Assembly: GCA_964629875.1 (NCBI GenBank)
Contig: CAZVRK010000013.1
Coordinates: forward strand, 1-61,398
Direction of reading: 5' to 3'
DNA length: 61,398 nucleotides
From: UBA3495 sp964629875
GTDB taxonomy: Bacteria; Chloroflexota; Dehalococcoidia; Lucifugimonadales; UBA3495
Each line of letters begins with the position of its first letter. Positions within the stretch are counted from its first letter, which is position 1. Shown piece by piece: positions 8,968 to 18,115 of this stretch. Position numbers and translations under genes: made by a program. Under the pieces are notes generated by a model. The model had not been told where the DNA came from, made no database searches, and saw nothing but the letters and a program-made list of their open reading frames with translations.

Positions 8968-9870
8968 ATGAAATTTGGCGTCACAATACCCAACAACTGG
9001 GGATTACGTGATCCCGCTGACGTACTAGCCATGGGGCCGTTAGCAGAGTCCTTAGGGTTCAACTCGATATGGGTAATGGATCACCTCTTTAATAACGGTT
9101 ATATTCGGGAACGCCTGGATGACGCTCCATACTATCACCCGCTATCAGTTTTATCTTACCTATCGGCTACTACACAATCCATTACATTAGGTACTTCGGT
9201 ACTTGTTTTGCCCTACCATAACCCTGTAGATCTAGCTAAATACACGGCCACTTTGGACCAAATCTCCGGAGGACGCTTAACATTAGGGGTCGGCGTCGGC
9301 GCTATGGCTGAGGAGTTTGATGCGCTGGGTATCTCTCTAAAGGATAGAGGGTCGTTAACTAATGAATCGATTAATATTCTTAAGGAATTATGGACCAACG
9401 AAAATCCATCATATGTGAGTAACCGCTGGAATTTCTCAGACCTGAAGTTCTCTCCCAAACCATTACAAAAGCCTTCAATACCCTTATGGATTGGTGGAGC
9501 AAGTGAAGGCGCTCTCGCGCGCGCTGCTAGGATTGGCGACGGATGGCACCCATCGGGAGTGACTTCATTAGAATATTCTACACATAAGAAACACCTACAG
9601 GAATTAATAGACTTACACCAGCGCGATATTCCTCATTTCGCTTGGTCTGCTAGAGTTGAAGTTCAGGCTCATGGCCAGCCATCCAGTGCTAGAGCTGCTC
9701 AGCGAGCGACCCTCACCGGAGACAGTTCGGATCGAATGGTAAACGATATAGCTGAATACCAATCTGCGGGAGTAGAACATATAGTCCTTGCGATCAATTC
9801 CGGCAATATCGTTCGAATTAGAGAGTTGATGCACACTATCTCAGAAGAGGTCATCCCAAACTTCATCTAG
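8968..9870 (+). CDS. LLM-class (luciferase-like) oxidoreductase 1
   Basis: TIM-barrel oxidoreductase of the bacterial luciferase-like family, 300 residues, using F420 or FMN. Characteristic stretches: MKFGVTIPNNWG at the N-terminus, SIWVMDHLF, the TLDQISGGRLTLGVGVG strand-loop typical of F420-dependent members, and PLWIGGASEGALARAARIGDGWHP. The nonprolyl cis-peptide region (TSVLVLPYHNP) is also typical. Such genes are numerous in SAR202-like Chloroflexota, where roles in oxidising recalcitrant organics are proposed; the substrate here is unknown. It follows ribH by 26 bases on the same strand. Confidence 0.88.
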   Translation: MKFGVTIPNNWGLRDPADVLAMGPLAESLGFNSIWVMDHLFNNGYIRERLDDAPYYHPLSVLSYLSATTQSITLGTSVLVLPYHNPVDLAKYTATLDQISGGRLTLGVGVGAMAEEFDALGISLKDRGSLTNESINILKELWTNENPSYVSNRWNFSDLKFSPKPLQKPSIPLWIGGASEGALARAARIGDGWHPSGVTSLEYSTHKKHLQELIDLHQRDIPHFAWSARVEVQAHGQPSSARAAQRATLTGDSSDRMVNDIAEYQSAGVEHIVLAINSGNIVRIRELMHTISEEVIPNFI

Positions 9871-9890
9871 GTATCAATCGGAGCGACACA

Positions 9891-10589
9891 CTAAGGATTA
9901 GATAGGTGGTACTCAACCTCTGCTAAATCTTTAAATGAATCTATGCTCCTCCAAAACGCAGTGCTTTTGACAATCCCTATCTGTCCCGCGGCAGCTAACC
10001 TAGGAAAGGCATCAACTTCATGATCACCGATCTCTGGAAGATATTTTAGGATTTCAGTACTAAAAACATATACTCCACCATTTATCCAATATGGCAAGAC
10101 ATCTTTTTCCTTGAAATCACTGACCGTATTTGCATCATCGAAGTACACTATCCCGTACGGACTAACCATTGGGATCACCATGATAGTGGCCATATGATTG
10201 GGAACTAAACGTCTCCGTTCATTAAATTCGGCGAGAACATCGATTGCTTTATGATCACAAATTATATCTCCATTTATAACAAATACGGACTCTTCTCTTC
10301 CGACTAATCCTAAACCTCTTTTTATAGCCCCCCCTCTGCCAAGCGGAGTATCTTCGCGACTATATTGCAGGCTGACATCAAATTTTGACCCGTCGCCAAA
10401 ATATTCCTCAATTGCTGCAGACAAATGACCTACCAATAAAACTATATCGGTCACCCCAGCATGTCTCAACCAATTTATTTGGTGCTCCAATATAGGCTTG
10501 CCAGCCACTGGAACCATGGGCTTAGGTATAGCATCAGTTATAGGTCGTAACCGTTCGCCTCTACCGCCAGCAATTATCAAAGCGTACAT
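9891..10589 (-). CDS. Sugar-phosphate nucleotidyltransferase
   Basis: Transfers a nucleotide to a sugar 1-phosphate. The 232-residue protein is the catalytic Rossmann-like domain only. The signature is at the N-terminus: IIAGGRGERLRPITDAIPKPMVPVAGKPILEHQI. Metal-binding Asp is in VFINGDIICD, and WINGGVYVFS follows in the substrate site. There is no left-handed beta-helix acetyltransferase domain. The best guess is a mannose- or glucose-1-phosphate nucleotidyltransferase; GDP-mannose would suit the PimA-like enzyme nearby, but the specificity is not readable. It converges on the LLM gene and lies downstream of tRNA-Gln on the same strand. Confidence 0.85.
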   Translation of the reverse strand: MYALIIAGGRGERLRPITDAIPKPMVPVAGKPILEHQINWLRHAGVTDIVLLVGHLSAAIEEYFGDGSKFDVSLQYSREDTPLGRGGAIKRGLGLVGREESVFVINGDIICDHKAIDVLAEFNERRRLVPNHMATIMVIPMVSPYGIVYFDDANTVSDFKEKDVLPYWINGGVYVFSTEILKYLPEIGDHEVDAFPRLAAAGQIGIVKSTAFWRSIDSFKDLAEVEYHLSNP

Positions 10590-10651
10590 TCAAACACCCA
10601 CGAAACGAAAAGAATCAGCCTATGGCTTGCTGCTCAGATCAAAAGAATTGA

Positions 10652-10722
10652 CTGCCCTACCTGGGTTCGAACCAGGGCTTACAGCTCCAAAGGCTGACGT
10701 GCTACCGCTACACCATAGGGCA
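10652..10722 (-). tRNA. tRNA-Gln (anticodon TTG)
   Basis: Reading the minus strand, TGCCCTA (10722-10716) pairs with TAGGGCA (10659-10653) as the acceptor stem, with G73 as discriminator. The D arm is GTGT/GCAC around AGCGGTA. The anticodon loop is CTTTGGA, giving anticodon TTG. The T arm is CCTGG-TTCGAAC-CCAGG. Position 27-43 is a T-T mismatch. No CCA is encoded. Confidence 0.93.
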
Positions 10723-10789
10723 TCTGAAAGCAACTTATATGAGGGTACTATTCTGACCTTCCCAGTAGACCTAGTCAAGTATTTTCACC

Positions 10790-10817
10790 TAGTGATAGTG
10801 GTATAATACTATCACTA
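10790..10817. promoter_or_regulatory. Perfect palindrome around a TATAAT box (candidate operator)
   Basis: TAGTGATAGT (10790-10799) and ACTATCACTA (10808-10817) are perfect 10-bp inverted arms around GGTATAAT, which contains a consensus -10 hexamer at 10802-10807. It lies 51 bases upstream of the nitrilase-fold hydrolase start. No good -35 element is visible at the usual distance, so activation or an atypical promoter is possible. It could equally serve the minus-strand tRNA-Gln transcript. A dimeric repressor binding over the -10 is the simplest reading. Confidence 0.5.
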
Positions 10818-10867
10818 TTGATGGGTACAGATTTCTTTTTTCTTTGAAGTCGTAAATTGTATTACAT

Positions 10868-11659
10868 ATGACAGAAGTCTATAAAAAAGATCGTCTCAGG
10901 GTATCCTTTCTCCACCTGGAGCCCGAAGTCGGCAACATCCAGCACAACCGCAATCTGGTTGAATTAGGCATACAGACTGCCGCGGATCAAGGCTCGGATT
11001 GGATAATAACTCCAGAACTCTGCATCCCTGGCTACTTATTTGAAAGGCACATTGGCACCGAGTGGATTCAAGTCCAACCCGACGAATGGATGACTAATTT
11101 ATGTCAGACAGTAAAGAACAACCAAATTACGCTGTTTTTGTCTTACCCAGAACGTGACCCTATCAGTGGATCCCTTTTTAATTCAGTGTTTGTTCTACAT
11201 TCATCAGGGGATATTATCGGCAAGCACCGTAAAATTAAAACTCTGAAAGGACCTGAAGGCTGGTCTAGTCCTGGGAGCGAATGTGTTCCAATAGCATGTG
11301 ATGGTCTAGCTGTAGGAATCTTGGTTTGCGCAGATGCCTACAAGAGCGAAATCGCGAACTTATTGAAATCACAAGGAGCCCAGATATTGGTATCCCCGTC
11401 ATCCTGGGGGCCGGGCGGATGCGGGCCTGACGGAGAATGGGAGAGAAGAACCGAAGAAACGGGTCTACCAATTTTAGTCTGCAATAGGACTGGCAAAGAG
11501 AGTGACGATCTAGACATGCTTGATGCAGATAGCGTGGTAGCAAAAAATGGTATTAGATTACTAAGTGGTTCATTCAAAACCTCAACCGTACTCACCTTTG
11601 ATCTAAACCTAACCACTATGACGCCCGAATCTAACGATTATATTATTTCCGAAATCTAG
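10868..11659 (+). CDS. Carbon-nitrogen hydrolase (nitrilase superfamily)
   Basis: Amidase/nitrilase-fold enzyme of 263 residues. The catalytic triad is visible: Glu in IITPELCIPGY, Lys in GKHRKIKTL, and Cys in VGILVCADAYKSE. The fold's later strand ILVSPSSWGPGG follows. Members cleave amides, ureido compounds or nitriles, or act with glutamine-dependent synthetases; the specificity here cannot be read. It is a single gene, convergent with ruvX. A palindrome with an embedded TATAAT lies upstream, suggesting regulated expression. Confidence 0.85.
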   Translation: MTEVYKKDRLRVSFLHLEPEVGNIQHNRNLVELGIQTAADQGSDWIITPELCIPGYLFERHIGTEWIQVQPDEWMTNLCQTVKNNQITLFLSYPERDPISGSLFNSVFVLHSSGDIIGKHRKIKTLKGPEGWSSPGSECVPIACDGLAVGILVCADAYKSEIANLLKSQGAQILVSPSSWGPGGCGPDGEWERRTEETGLPILVCNRTGKESDDLDMLDADSVVAKNGIRLLSGSFKTSTVLTFDLNLTTMTPESNDYIISEI

Positions 11660-11672
11660 ATTACGAGCCATA

Positions 11673-12113
11673 TCATATTCCTTGCTGAGTAAGGAATCGT
11701 TCTAGTATTAAGGCAGCCGCCATAGCATCAACATCGCCTCGCTGTCTTGACGGCTCTTCACCTCTATCCTGCATAAGCCCAGCAGCACCAACAGTAGTGT
11801 ATGACTCATCAACAGTGTGTACTATCAATCTAGTCTTTGACCTCAACACTTGGATAAATTTTTGAACTTTTTTCACCTGAGATGTGCTACTTAAGCCACT
11901 TTCACGATAAGGTATCCCAACCACAAATGCATCAATAAAGCGCTTATCCGACCACTCAAAAAGCTGGTTTATATCGTTCGCTAAGCTTGTCCTGTTTATA
12001 TGCCCAACAGGCATAACTAAATCAGTAGTATCATAAGACACAGCAAGCCCGATCCGACGGTCACCCACATCTAATCCCATTAGTCTTAGTGATGCATCTC
12101 TAGAAACCATCAA
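11673..12113 (-). CDS. ruvX: Holliday junction resolvase-like RuvX/YqgF
   Basis: RNase H-fold nuclease family acting in 16S rRNA 5' maturation and/or Holliday junction resolution. The 146-residue length is typical. The N-terminal metal-binding strand LMGLDVGDRRIGLAVS and the later VVGIPYRESG and VHTVDESYTTVGA motifs are family hallmarks, and the C-terminal DVDAMAAALILERFL carries the last acidic residue. The start overlaps the alaS stop by 4 bases, so translation is probably coupled. The alaS-ruvX order is common in bacteria. Confidence 0.92.
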   Translation of the reverse strand: MMVSRDASLRLMGLDVGDRRIGLAVSYDTTDLVMPVGHINRTSLANDINQLFEWSDKRFIDAFVVGIPYRESGLSSTSQVKKVQKFIQVLRSKTRLIVHTVDESYTTVGAAGLMQDRGEEPSRQRGDVDAMAAALILERFLTQQGI

Positions 12114-14962
12114 TTTAACATTTTTCTGATCATTTCAGGGACAGATTGCAGAGCAGTAGGGAGTTGATCCGAATCACGGCCACCAGCTTGTGCCATATCA
12201 GCGTTACCACCGCCACCGCCTCCCACTATCTTAGCCACGTTACGCACTATATCTACAGCGTTGATTCCCTTTTCTACCAAATCGTTTGTCAGCATAGCTA
12301 CTATAATTGGATTCCCTGGTTTACTGGTTCCCAGTACTATAGCGACACTGCCCAGTTTTGATTTCAGAAAATCTCCCATCTCGCGCAAAGCATCAGCGTC
12401 TGGTGCGGAAGTATTAGCATTAATCACTTTTACGCCATTAACCTCCACATAGCTACCCAAAAGCTTCTCAGATTCTTGGCGCAATAGTACTCTCTGAAGT
12501 TCGTTTAATTGCTTCTTTAGGTCCTCATTGTCCTTTACGAATCCATCTAAGCGCTCTTCTATCTCTTCGACTGGGCACTGAAGTTGTCTAGACAAAGAAT
12601 CTAAAGTGTCTGCCTTGTCCATTAACAATTGTTCGCTGGCATTCCCTGACAGAGCTTCTATCCGTCTCATGCCACCCCCTATACTAGTTTCTCCCAGAAC
12701 AAAGAGGGTTCCAATTTGACCAGTAGCACTCACATGTGTACCCCCGCATACTTCTACACTAAACGCTTGGTCAGTAGCCATGGTAACAACCCTAACCACG
12801 TCTCCATACTTATCTCCAAAAAATGCTAAAGCTCCTTCTTTAACTGCCTCAGCATAGGATGTCTCATGAGTTCTTACGTTAAGATTCTCACGTATTTTCT
12901 CATTCGCTAGAGATTGTACAGACGTTTGTTCTTCATGAGTTAATGAACTCACATGGCTAAAATCAAATCGCAATCTATCTGAACTCACGTTAGAACCTGC
13001 TTGACGCACATGTGGACCTAACACCGAGCGAAGAGATGCATGTAGCAAATGAGTCGCACTGTGGTTTCTAGCCGCATTCAATCTATGAGAAATATCGACT
13101 TGGCACGTGACTTTCCCTCCAAACTCTATTTCCCCCTTGGAGACGATACACTTATGAATTATGAGCCCCGCTATGGGACTATACGTATCCAAAACCAGTA
13201 GCAATCCATTTGCAGATACAATTTCACCTTTATCTCCTACCTGTCCACCGCTCTCCGCATAGAATGGAGTTTGATTGAGTAGCACTTCTACATGCTCAGA
13301 TTCCGTAGCGTGCAACACTGATAAACCATCAACCAGTATTGCTTCTATTGATGAAGTACCAGACACCTGGTCATACCCTGTAAATAAAGTTTTGTCCGCC
13401 CCCAGTTCTTCATATACTGTGAGCATTTCCATGCCACCACTAAATGACTGTGCCGCACGAGCTCTATCTCGTTGAGCCTCCATTTCAACTTTAAATCCAT
13501 CTAGGTCCACAACTATTCCATGTTCACGAGTAATTTCAGCAGTCAACTCAGAAGGAAATCCATAAGTGTCCGACAATAAGAAAACCCATTCACCAGGCAA
13601 TACGTTAGCATTGGCTACGGTGACTTCAGGATCCACGTCAGATGCAAGCATTTGACGAAATTTACCCAATTCTTTTTCAAATCGATCTCCTATCAATCTA
13701 TTATCGGCACCAGTAGCGGTCATGTTTTCAACGGTTAATTTGCCCTCTACAAGATCACAGAGAGATTTTCGGAAAGCTATCATATCCTGAAGAATTCCAT
13801 TTCCTTGTTCGTATGTATTTGCAAAGCGCTCTTCTTCAAGGCTTATAACACGAATAATAAATTCACCACTTTCCGATAATTCCTTATACACACTTCCAAA
13901 TCTGTCTAGAACTGCTAGGGCTACTTTACTCAAAAAAGCCTGTTCGAGACCCAGCCTTCTCCCATATCTTATTGCGCGCCGAATCACTCTACGGAGAACA
14001 TAACCACGTCCTTCGTTAGCAGGCACTACCCCGTCACCAATCAAAAAGCTTGCCGCACGAGCATGTTCAGATACAACACGTATAGCGAAATCTGATCCTT
14101 CATCTTTACCATAAGAGATGCCAGACAATTCACAGACACGCTCCACTATACTTGCAAAAAGATCAGTTTCATAAACATTATTTTTCCCTTGCAATACGGC
14201 AGTAATACGTTCTAATCCCATACCAGTATCCACACTCGGAGCCGGGAGCGGACTACGATTTCGGCCTACATCCTGGTAAAACTGCATAAATACCAGATTC
14301 CATAGTTCGACGAATCTTTCGCAATCACAATTGGGATGACAACCAGTTATCGTCGGAGAGATCCCTTGATCCCGTTCAGATCTCAATTGCAGATCCAATT
14401 CGTTGGGAGTCATCATGGAAGAGCATCCATTTATCGATCCACTATCGTAATGCAATTCAGAACAAGGCCCAGTCGGTCCCTCATCTCCAGCAGGGCCCCA
14501 CCAATTATCTTTATCGCCATACCGGTATATACGCTCTTCAGGAACACCTATATCAGATTTCCATATTTCATACGCTTCGTCGTCATCAAGGTAAACTGTC
14601 ACGAATATTTTTTCAGGATCAAGCGCAAATACACTAGTGATCAATTCCCAAGCATATGAAATAGCCCCTGTTTTAAAATAATCCCCAATACTAAAATTTC
14701 CTAGCATTTCAAAGAACGTGAGATGTTTATGGTCACCTACTTCTTCTATATCGGCAGTACGAAAGCTTTTCTGATGAGTTGTTAATCTAGACGATGGAGG
14801 AATCTGCTCTCCCATAAAAAACGGTTTAAATGGAACCATTCCAGCACTAGTAAACAGCAAAGTCGGGTCTCCAGCTGGTATCAGGGAAGCACTGGGCATA
14901 TGTAAATGCTGATTCTTCTCAAAGAATTCTATATATGATGATCTGACCTTATTTCCATCCAT
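12110..14962 (-). CDS. alaS: Alanyl-tRNA synthetase
   Basis: Class II synthetase that charges tRNA-Ala and edits mischarged Ser/Gly. At 950 residues it is somewhat longer than the common 870-890. The N-terminal catalytic core opens with KVRSSYIEFFEKNQHLHMPS. The editing domain has the zinc motif HSATHLLH (about residue 630) and CGGTHV (about residue 740). The C-terminal DHHA1-like region ends with VGGGGGGNADMAQAGG. An internal segment after the anticodon-like domain (about 380-470) looks extended. ruvX follows with overlap. Confidence 0.96.
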   Translation of the reverse strand: MDGNKVRSSYIEFFEKNQHLHMPSASLIPAGDPTLLFTSAGMVPFKPFFMGEQIPPSSRLTTHQKSFRTADIEEVGDHKHLTFFEMLGNFSIGDYFKTGAISYAWELITSVFALDPEKIFVTVYLDDDEAYEIWKSDIGVPEERIYRYGDKDNWWGPAGDEGPTGPCSELHYDSGSINGCSSMMTPNELDLQLRSERDQGISPTITGCHPNCDCERFVELWNLVFMQFYQDVGRNRSPLPAPSVDTGMGLERITAVLQGKNNVYETDLFASIVERVCELSGISYGKDEGSDFAIRVVSEHARAASFLIGDGVVPANEGRGYVLRRVIRRAIRYGRRLGLEQAFLSKVALAVLDRFGSVYKELSESGEFIIRVISLEEERFANTYEQGNGILQDMIAFRKSLCDLVEGKLTVENMTATGADNRLIGDRFEKELGKFRQMLASDVDPEVTVANANVLPGEWVFLLSDTYGFPSELTAEITREHGIVVDLDGFKVEMEAQRDRARAAQSFSGGMEMLTVYEELGADKTLFTGYDQVSGTSSIEAILVDGLSVLHATESEHVEVLLNQTPFYAESGGQVGDKGEIVSANGLLLVLDTYSPIAGLIIHKCIVSKGEIEFGGKVTCQVDISHRLNAARNHSATHLLHASLRSVLGPHVRQAGSNVSSDRLRFDFSHVSSLTHEEQTSVQSLANEKIRENLNVRTHETSYAEAVKEGALAFFGDKYGDVVRVVTMATDQAFSVEVCGGTHVSATGQIGTLFVLGETSIGGGMRRIEALSGNASEQLLMDKADTLDSLSRQLQCPVEEIEERLDGFVKDNEDLKKQLNELQRVLLRQESEKLLGSYVEVNGVKVINANTSAPDADALREMGDFLKSKLGSVAIVLGTSKPGNPIIVAMLTNDLVEKGINAVDIVRNVAKIVGGGGGGNADMAQAGGRDSDQLPTALQSVPEMIRKMLN

Positions 14963-15001
14963 ACTAAATACTCACGAATGTTTTTGCATTGGGATACATA
15001 A

Positions 15002-15031
15002 ATTGTATGCTAGCCGTAAACTGAGCGTCAA
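15002..15031 (-). promoter_or_regulatory. Putative promoter for alaS-ruvX
   Basis: On the minus strand, TTGACG (15031-15026) and TACAAT (15007-15002) are 18 bp apart, about 40 bases ahead of the alaS start. Spacing and hexamers fit a sigma70-type promoter. Confidence 0.5.
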
Positions 15032-15109
15032 TTAAACCTCGCTCTACTTAACAGCAAATAGTAACTAGAAAACTGCACAGTCAGGTTGATTAGAGCTAAA
15101 CCTGGATAC

Positions 15110-15138
15110 TTGACTACGTTGACTTACATTCGTAAAAT
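15110..15138 (+). promoter_or_regulatory. Putative promoter for the SWIM protein
   Basis: TTGACT (15110-15115) and TAAAAT (15133-15138) with a 17-bp spacer, 29 bases ahead of the small SWIM gene. A near-consensus arrangement supports that the short gene is really expressed. Confidence 0.55.
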
Positions 15139-15167
15139 CGGGCTATTCAGAGAAAGATGGAGAGAGT

Positions 15168-15404
15168 ATGACATCAGACGCCATTGGTCGTGTCCAGAAA
15201 GCCCTCCAATATTCCTCGGAACCGGGCCGTGTAACGATAAAGACGTTTAGTGCGACGTTCGAAGGTAATCACGCAGTACACGAGGTCATTTACAACCAAG
15301 ATCAATGGTCCTGTAATTGCCCATCGTATTCATCTCAGAACATATGCAGCCACACTATGGCTCTCCAAACCATATTAGACCAAATACTAGGTGCTGCAAA
15401 TTAA
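15168..15404 (+). CDS. Small SWIM zinc-finger protein
   Basis: A 78-residue protein that is almost only a SWIM domain. The zinc ligands follow CxCx(n)CxH: WSCNCPSYSSQNICSH, near residues 46-59. SWIM domains bind DNA or proteins and usually sit inside larger ATPases, transposases or RecQ/Snf2-type proteins; free-standing copies occur. No nucleic-acid enzyme lies beside it. A strong promoter-like sequence and GGAGAG just before the ATG support a real gene. It is convergent with fabF. Function unknown. Confidence 0.75.
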   Translation: MTSDAIGRVQKALQYSSEPGRVTIKTFSATFEGNHAVHEVIYNQDQWSCNCPSYSSQNICSHTMALQTILDQILGAAN

Positions 15405-15420
15405 CTCGAGCTAACCACTA

Positions 15421-16668
15421 TCACTCAGAATATTCCTTAAACAACAGGCAAGCATTCTGGCCTCCAAACCCAAAGGCATTGGACAATACCACCTGTATTC
15501 TTTTACCACTACGGGATTGATTAGGCACGTAGTCCAAATCACATACAGGATCAGGGGTTTCATAGTTAATAGTGGGGTGAATCACTTGATCCACAATTGT
15601 TTTCACACACGCTATAGCCTCCAATGATCCCGACGCTCCAAGAGAATGGCCTATCATAGACTTTGTTGAACTTATTGGGATTTCATAAGCCTGATCCCCA
15701 AAAACTTTCTTGATAACAGTTGTTTCTATAGAATCATTCAATGGGGTTGATGTTCCATGAGCATTAATATAGTCGACTTGAGAGGGTTCTAGCTTAGCGT
15801 CAGCTAAAGCGATTTGTATAGCGGCAGAAGCAGCTGATCCTGTAGGTTCAGGCTGAACTAAATGCCCTGCATCAGCAGTACACCCAAACCCCACTATCTC
15901 TACCAGTATTTCTGCATGGCGACGTAACGCATGATCTAAGTTTTCCAGCACCAAAACCCCGGAACCTTCCGCAGGTACAAATCCATCTCTATTGAGGTCA
16001 AACGGTCTACTCGCAGAAGAAGGGCTGTCACTTTGAGTGGTTAACGCTCGCATTACAGCAAATCCAGATAAACCTAATTCACTTATCCCTGCTTCGGATC
16101 CCCCAGCGAATACCACATCAGCCAGTCCGCTACGAATAACACCTAGAGCCTCCCCAATTGCTTGATTTGAAGCTGCACATGCAGTGCTAGCAGTCGAATT
16201 ATATCCTTTAAAGCCTAAATAATGGCTCAAATTACCAGCAGCCATATTCGGCAACACCATCGGGAAAAAAAATGGAGTCACCTTCATTCCACCTTTATCT
16301 GCCATTACCCTACAGTTATCTTCTAACGTCGGAAATCCGCCATTACCATTCCCCAAAATTATACCCAGCCTAAACGGGTCTTCATTCGCAAGGTTCAGAC
16401 GCGATGATTCCATGGCCTGCAACCCAGCTACAACAGCCATTTGTGAAAATCTGGCCATGCGGCGGGCCTCTCTTTTGTTTATGTATTGGGAATAATCAAA
16501 TTCAGAAACTTCTCCAGCTATCTGGCACGGATATCCAGATGGATCACAAAGGGTCATCTTCCCTACACCTGATATACCAGATTTGAGACCACCCCAGAAA
16601 TCATCAACAGATTGTCCCAGCGGGGTTACTGCCCCAAGTCCGGTTATTACGACGCGGTTACCAGCCAT
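15421..16668 (-). CDS. fabF: Beta-ketoacyl-ACP synthase II (FabF) 1
   Basis: Condensing enzyme that elongates acyl-ACP with malonyl-ACP. The start is placed at the ATG giving MAGNRVVITGLG (16668) rather than at an upstream in-frame TTG at 16686, because that TTG overlaps the GGAGAAG ribosome-binding site. From this start it is 415 residues. The catalytic Cys is in STACAASNQAIG; the two His are in NAHGTSTPLND and KSMIGHSLGASG. A second fabF lies at 22149. folC is upstream on the same strand with a gap of about 85 bases. No acyl carrier protein gene is near. Confidence 0.93.
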   Translation of the reverse strand: MAGNRVVITGLGAVTPLGQSVDDFWGGLKSGISGVGKMTLCDPSGYPCQIAGEVSEFDYSQYINKREARRMARFSQMAVVAGLQAMESSRLNLANEDPFRLGIILGNGNGGFPTLEDNCRVMADKGGMKVTPFFFPMVLPNMAAGNLSHYLGFKGYNSTASTACAASNQAIGEALGVIRSGLADVVFAGGSEAGISELGLSGFAVMRALTTQSDSPSSASRPFDLNRDGFVPAEGSGVLVLENLDHALRRHAEILVEIVGFGCTADAGHLVQPEPTGSAASAAIQIALADAKLEPSQVDYINAHGTSTPLNDSIETTVIKKVFGDQAYEIPISSTKSMIGHSLGASGSLEAIACVKTIVDQVIHPTINYETPDPVCDLDYVPNQSRSGKRIQVVLSNAFGFGGQNACLLFKEYSE

Positions 16669-16753
16669 TACTAATCTTCTCCACAATAGACATCTACCAT
16701 ACTAATCTAATCATTAGTCCAAACACAATTTCCCAATATGTTTCAAAAAGAAA

Positions 16754-18115
16754 TTAAATTGAATTACCTGGAAGCAAATCTGGATATATTTCTGGAGTTA
16801 TATCTAATATATACTCTCGGGCTTCTGCAGCCACAAACAATGACCCTGTAACGACTATAACCGTATCGTCAGATACAAATTCTATCGCTTCCTTTACAGC
16901 CTCATTTACACTCGCAAGAGGATAAACTTGAGTCATACCGGACTCCATGAATAATTGGGCTAAATCTCGGAAAGCCAATGACCTCGGATGTCTGGATTCC
17001 GTTGTTATAACTATACCGTCCATTTCAGATATCAAGTTAACCATTTCAGAAACATTCTTATCTTTAGAAAACCCAGTAATAAATATGAGGTTACTGTTTC
17101 TAAATTTACTTTTCAAATTCTGTAGCAGTACTTTCATAGAATACGGATTGTGAGCACCATCCAACAATATTGCGGGCGAATCCGATATATATTCCATACG
17201 ACAAGGCCATGAAACCTTATGGAACCCATCATATATAGATTGTTCAGAAATTATTGCGCCTCTTTCCATTAAAATCTCCATGGCTGCCAATACACTAGAG
17301 GCATTCTCTAACTGGAAATCTCCCAGGAGCGGCAGATCAATTTCGTATTTGCCCAAACGTCCGTTAATAGTGGCCTGTTGCCTGTTATCATTCTGACCGG
17401 AACATTCCCAAGTTACATCTTTGCCAACTATAATACTTCGCACGCCACGGGACTCACATATATCATTCAGAGTTCCATATACCGCCTCTTCTTGTGGTGA
17501 TATGACAACTTCACAACCCGGCTTTATTATCCCTGCCTTCTCAAACGCAATTTGTTCTATCGAATCACCTAGTATAGCTGTGTGGTCCAAACTTATTGAC
17601 GTTATAATGGCAATTTCTGGAACTACAACGTTAGTCGCATCGAGACGGCCACCCAATCCTACCTCTATCGTTTGAAAATCGACGTTCTCCTGAGAAAAGC
17701 AAGAAAATGCCATTGCCGTCATGAATTCGAATAGTGAGACATCACCTTGTGTAATTCTTTCAGAATATGGCTTTACAGCATCTACTAACTGACTAAATAA
17801 AACCTCAGTAATTTCATTAGTGCCTAGCCGAATCCTTTCTCTAAAAGTGTGCAGATGTGGCGAAGAATAGAAACCCGTTGTGTATCCTGACGAATTGAGA
17901 ATAGAGTCACACATCGAAGACGTACTACCTTTGCCTTTGGTACCCGCAACGTGAATGGTTCGAGAATCCTTATGAGGATTATCCATGCTTTCTAATAAGG
18001 AATTCATGATCTGGAGATCATAAATCCTCTTCTGTCTAGGCAATCGTGCAGAAGTTCTCTCGTGATCTATTAAATTCAATAGATAATTTATTGAATCCGC
18101 GTACGTCAATTTCAC
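16754..18115 (-). CDS. folC: Folylpolyglutamate synthase / dihydrofolate synthase
   Basis: Mur-ligase family ATPase that adds glutamate to folates. The 453-residue protein shows the P-loop HVAGTKGKGSTSSMCDSI near residue 60, the FYSSPHLHTFRERI stretch, TIEVGLGGRLDATNVV, ISLDHTAILGDS and the C-terminal LLDGAHNPYSM. These are classical FolC motifs. Whether it also has dihydrofolate synthase activity cannot be told from sequence alone. Its start overlaps the stop of the upstream epimerase gene by 4 bases. Confidence 0.93.
   Translation of the reverse strand: MKLTYADSINYLLNLIDHERTSARLPRQKRIYDLQIMNSLLESMDNPHKDSRTIHVAGTKGKGSTSSMCDSILNSSGYTTGFYSSPHLHTFRERIRLGTNEITEVLFSQLVDAVKPYSERITQGDVSLFEFMTAMAFSCFSQENVDFQTIEVGLGGRLDATNVVVPEIAIITSISLDHTAILGDSIEQIAFEKAGIIKPGCEVVISPQEEAVYGTLNDICESRGVRSIIVGKDVTWECSGQNDNRQQATINGRLGKYEIDLPLLGDFQLENASSVLAAMEILMERGAIISEQSIYDGFHKVSWPCRMEYISDSPAILLDGAHNPYSMKVLLQNLKSKFRNSNLIFITGFSKDKNVSEMVNLISEMDGIVITTESRHPRSLAFRDLAQLFMESGMTQVYPLASVNEAVKEAIEFVSDDTVIVVTGSLFVAAEAREYILDITPEIYPDLLPGNSI

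Noticed and set aside
12110..14962. Long alaS as a possible fusion
   Set aside because: All extra length lies inside normal AlaRS domains; no foreign domain can be recognised.
16669..16686. TTG start six codons upstream for fabF
   Set aside because: The codon overlaps the ribosome-binding site of the ATG start, and the family starts at MAGNRVVITG.
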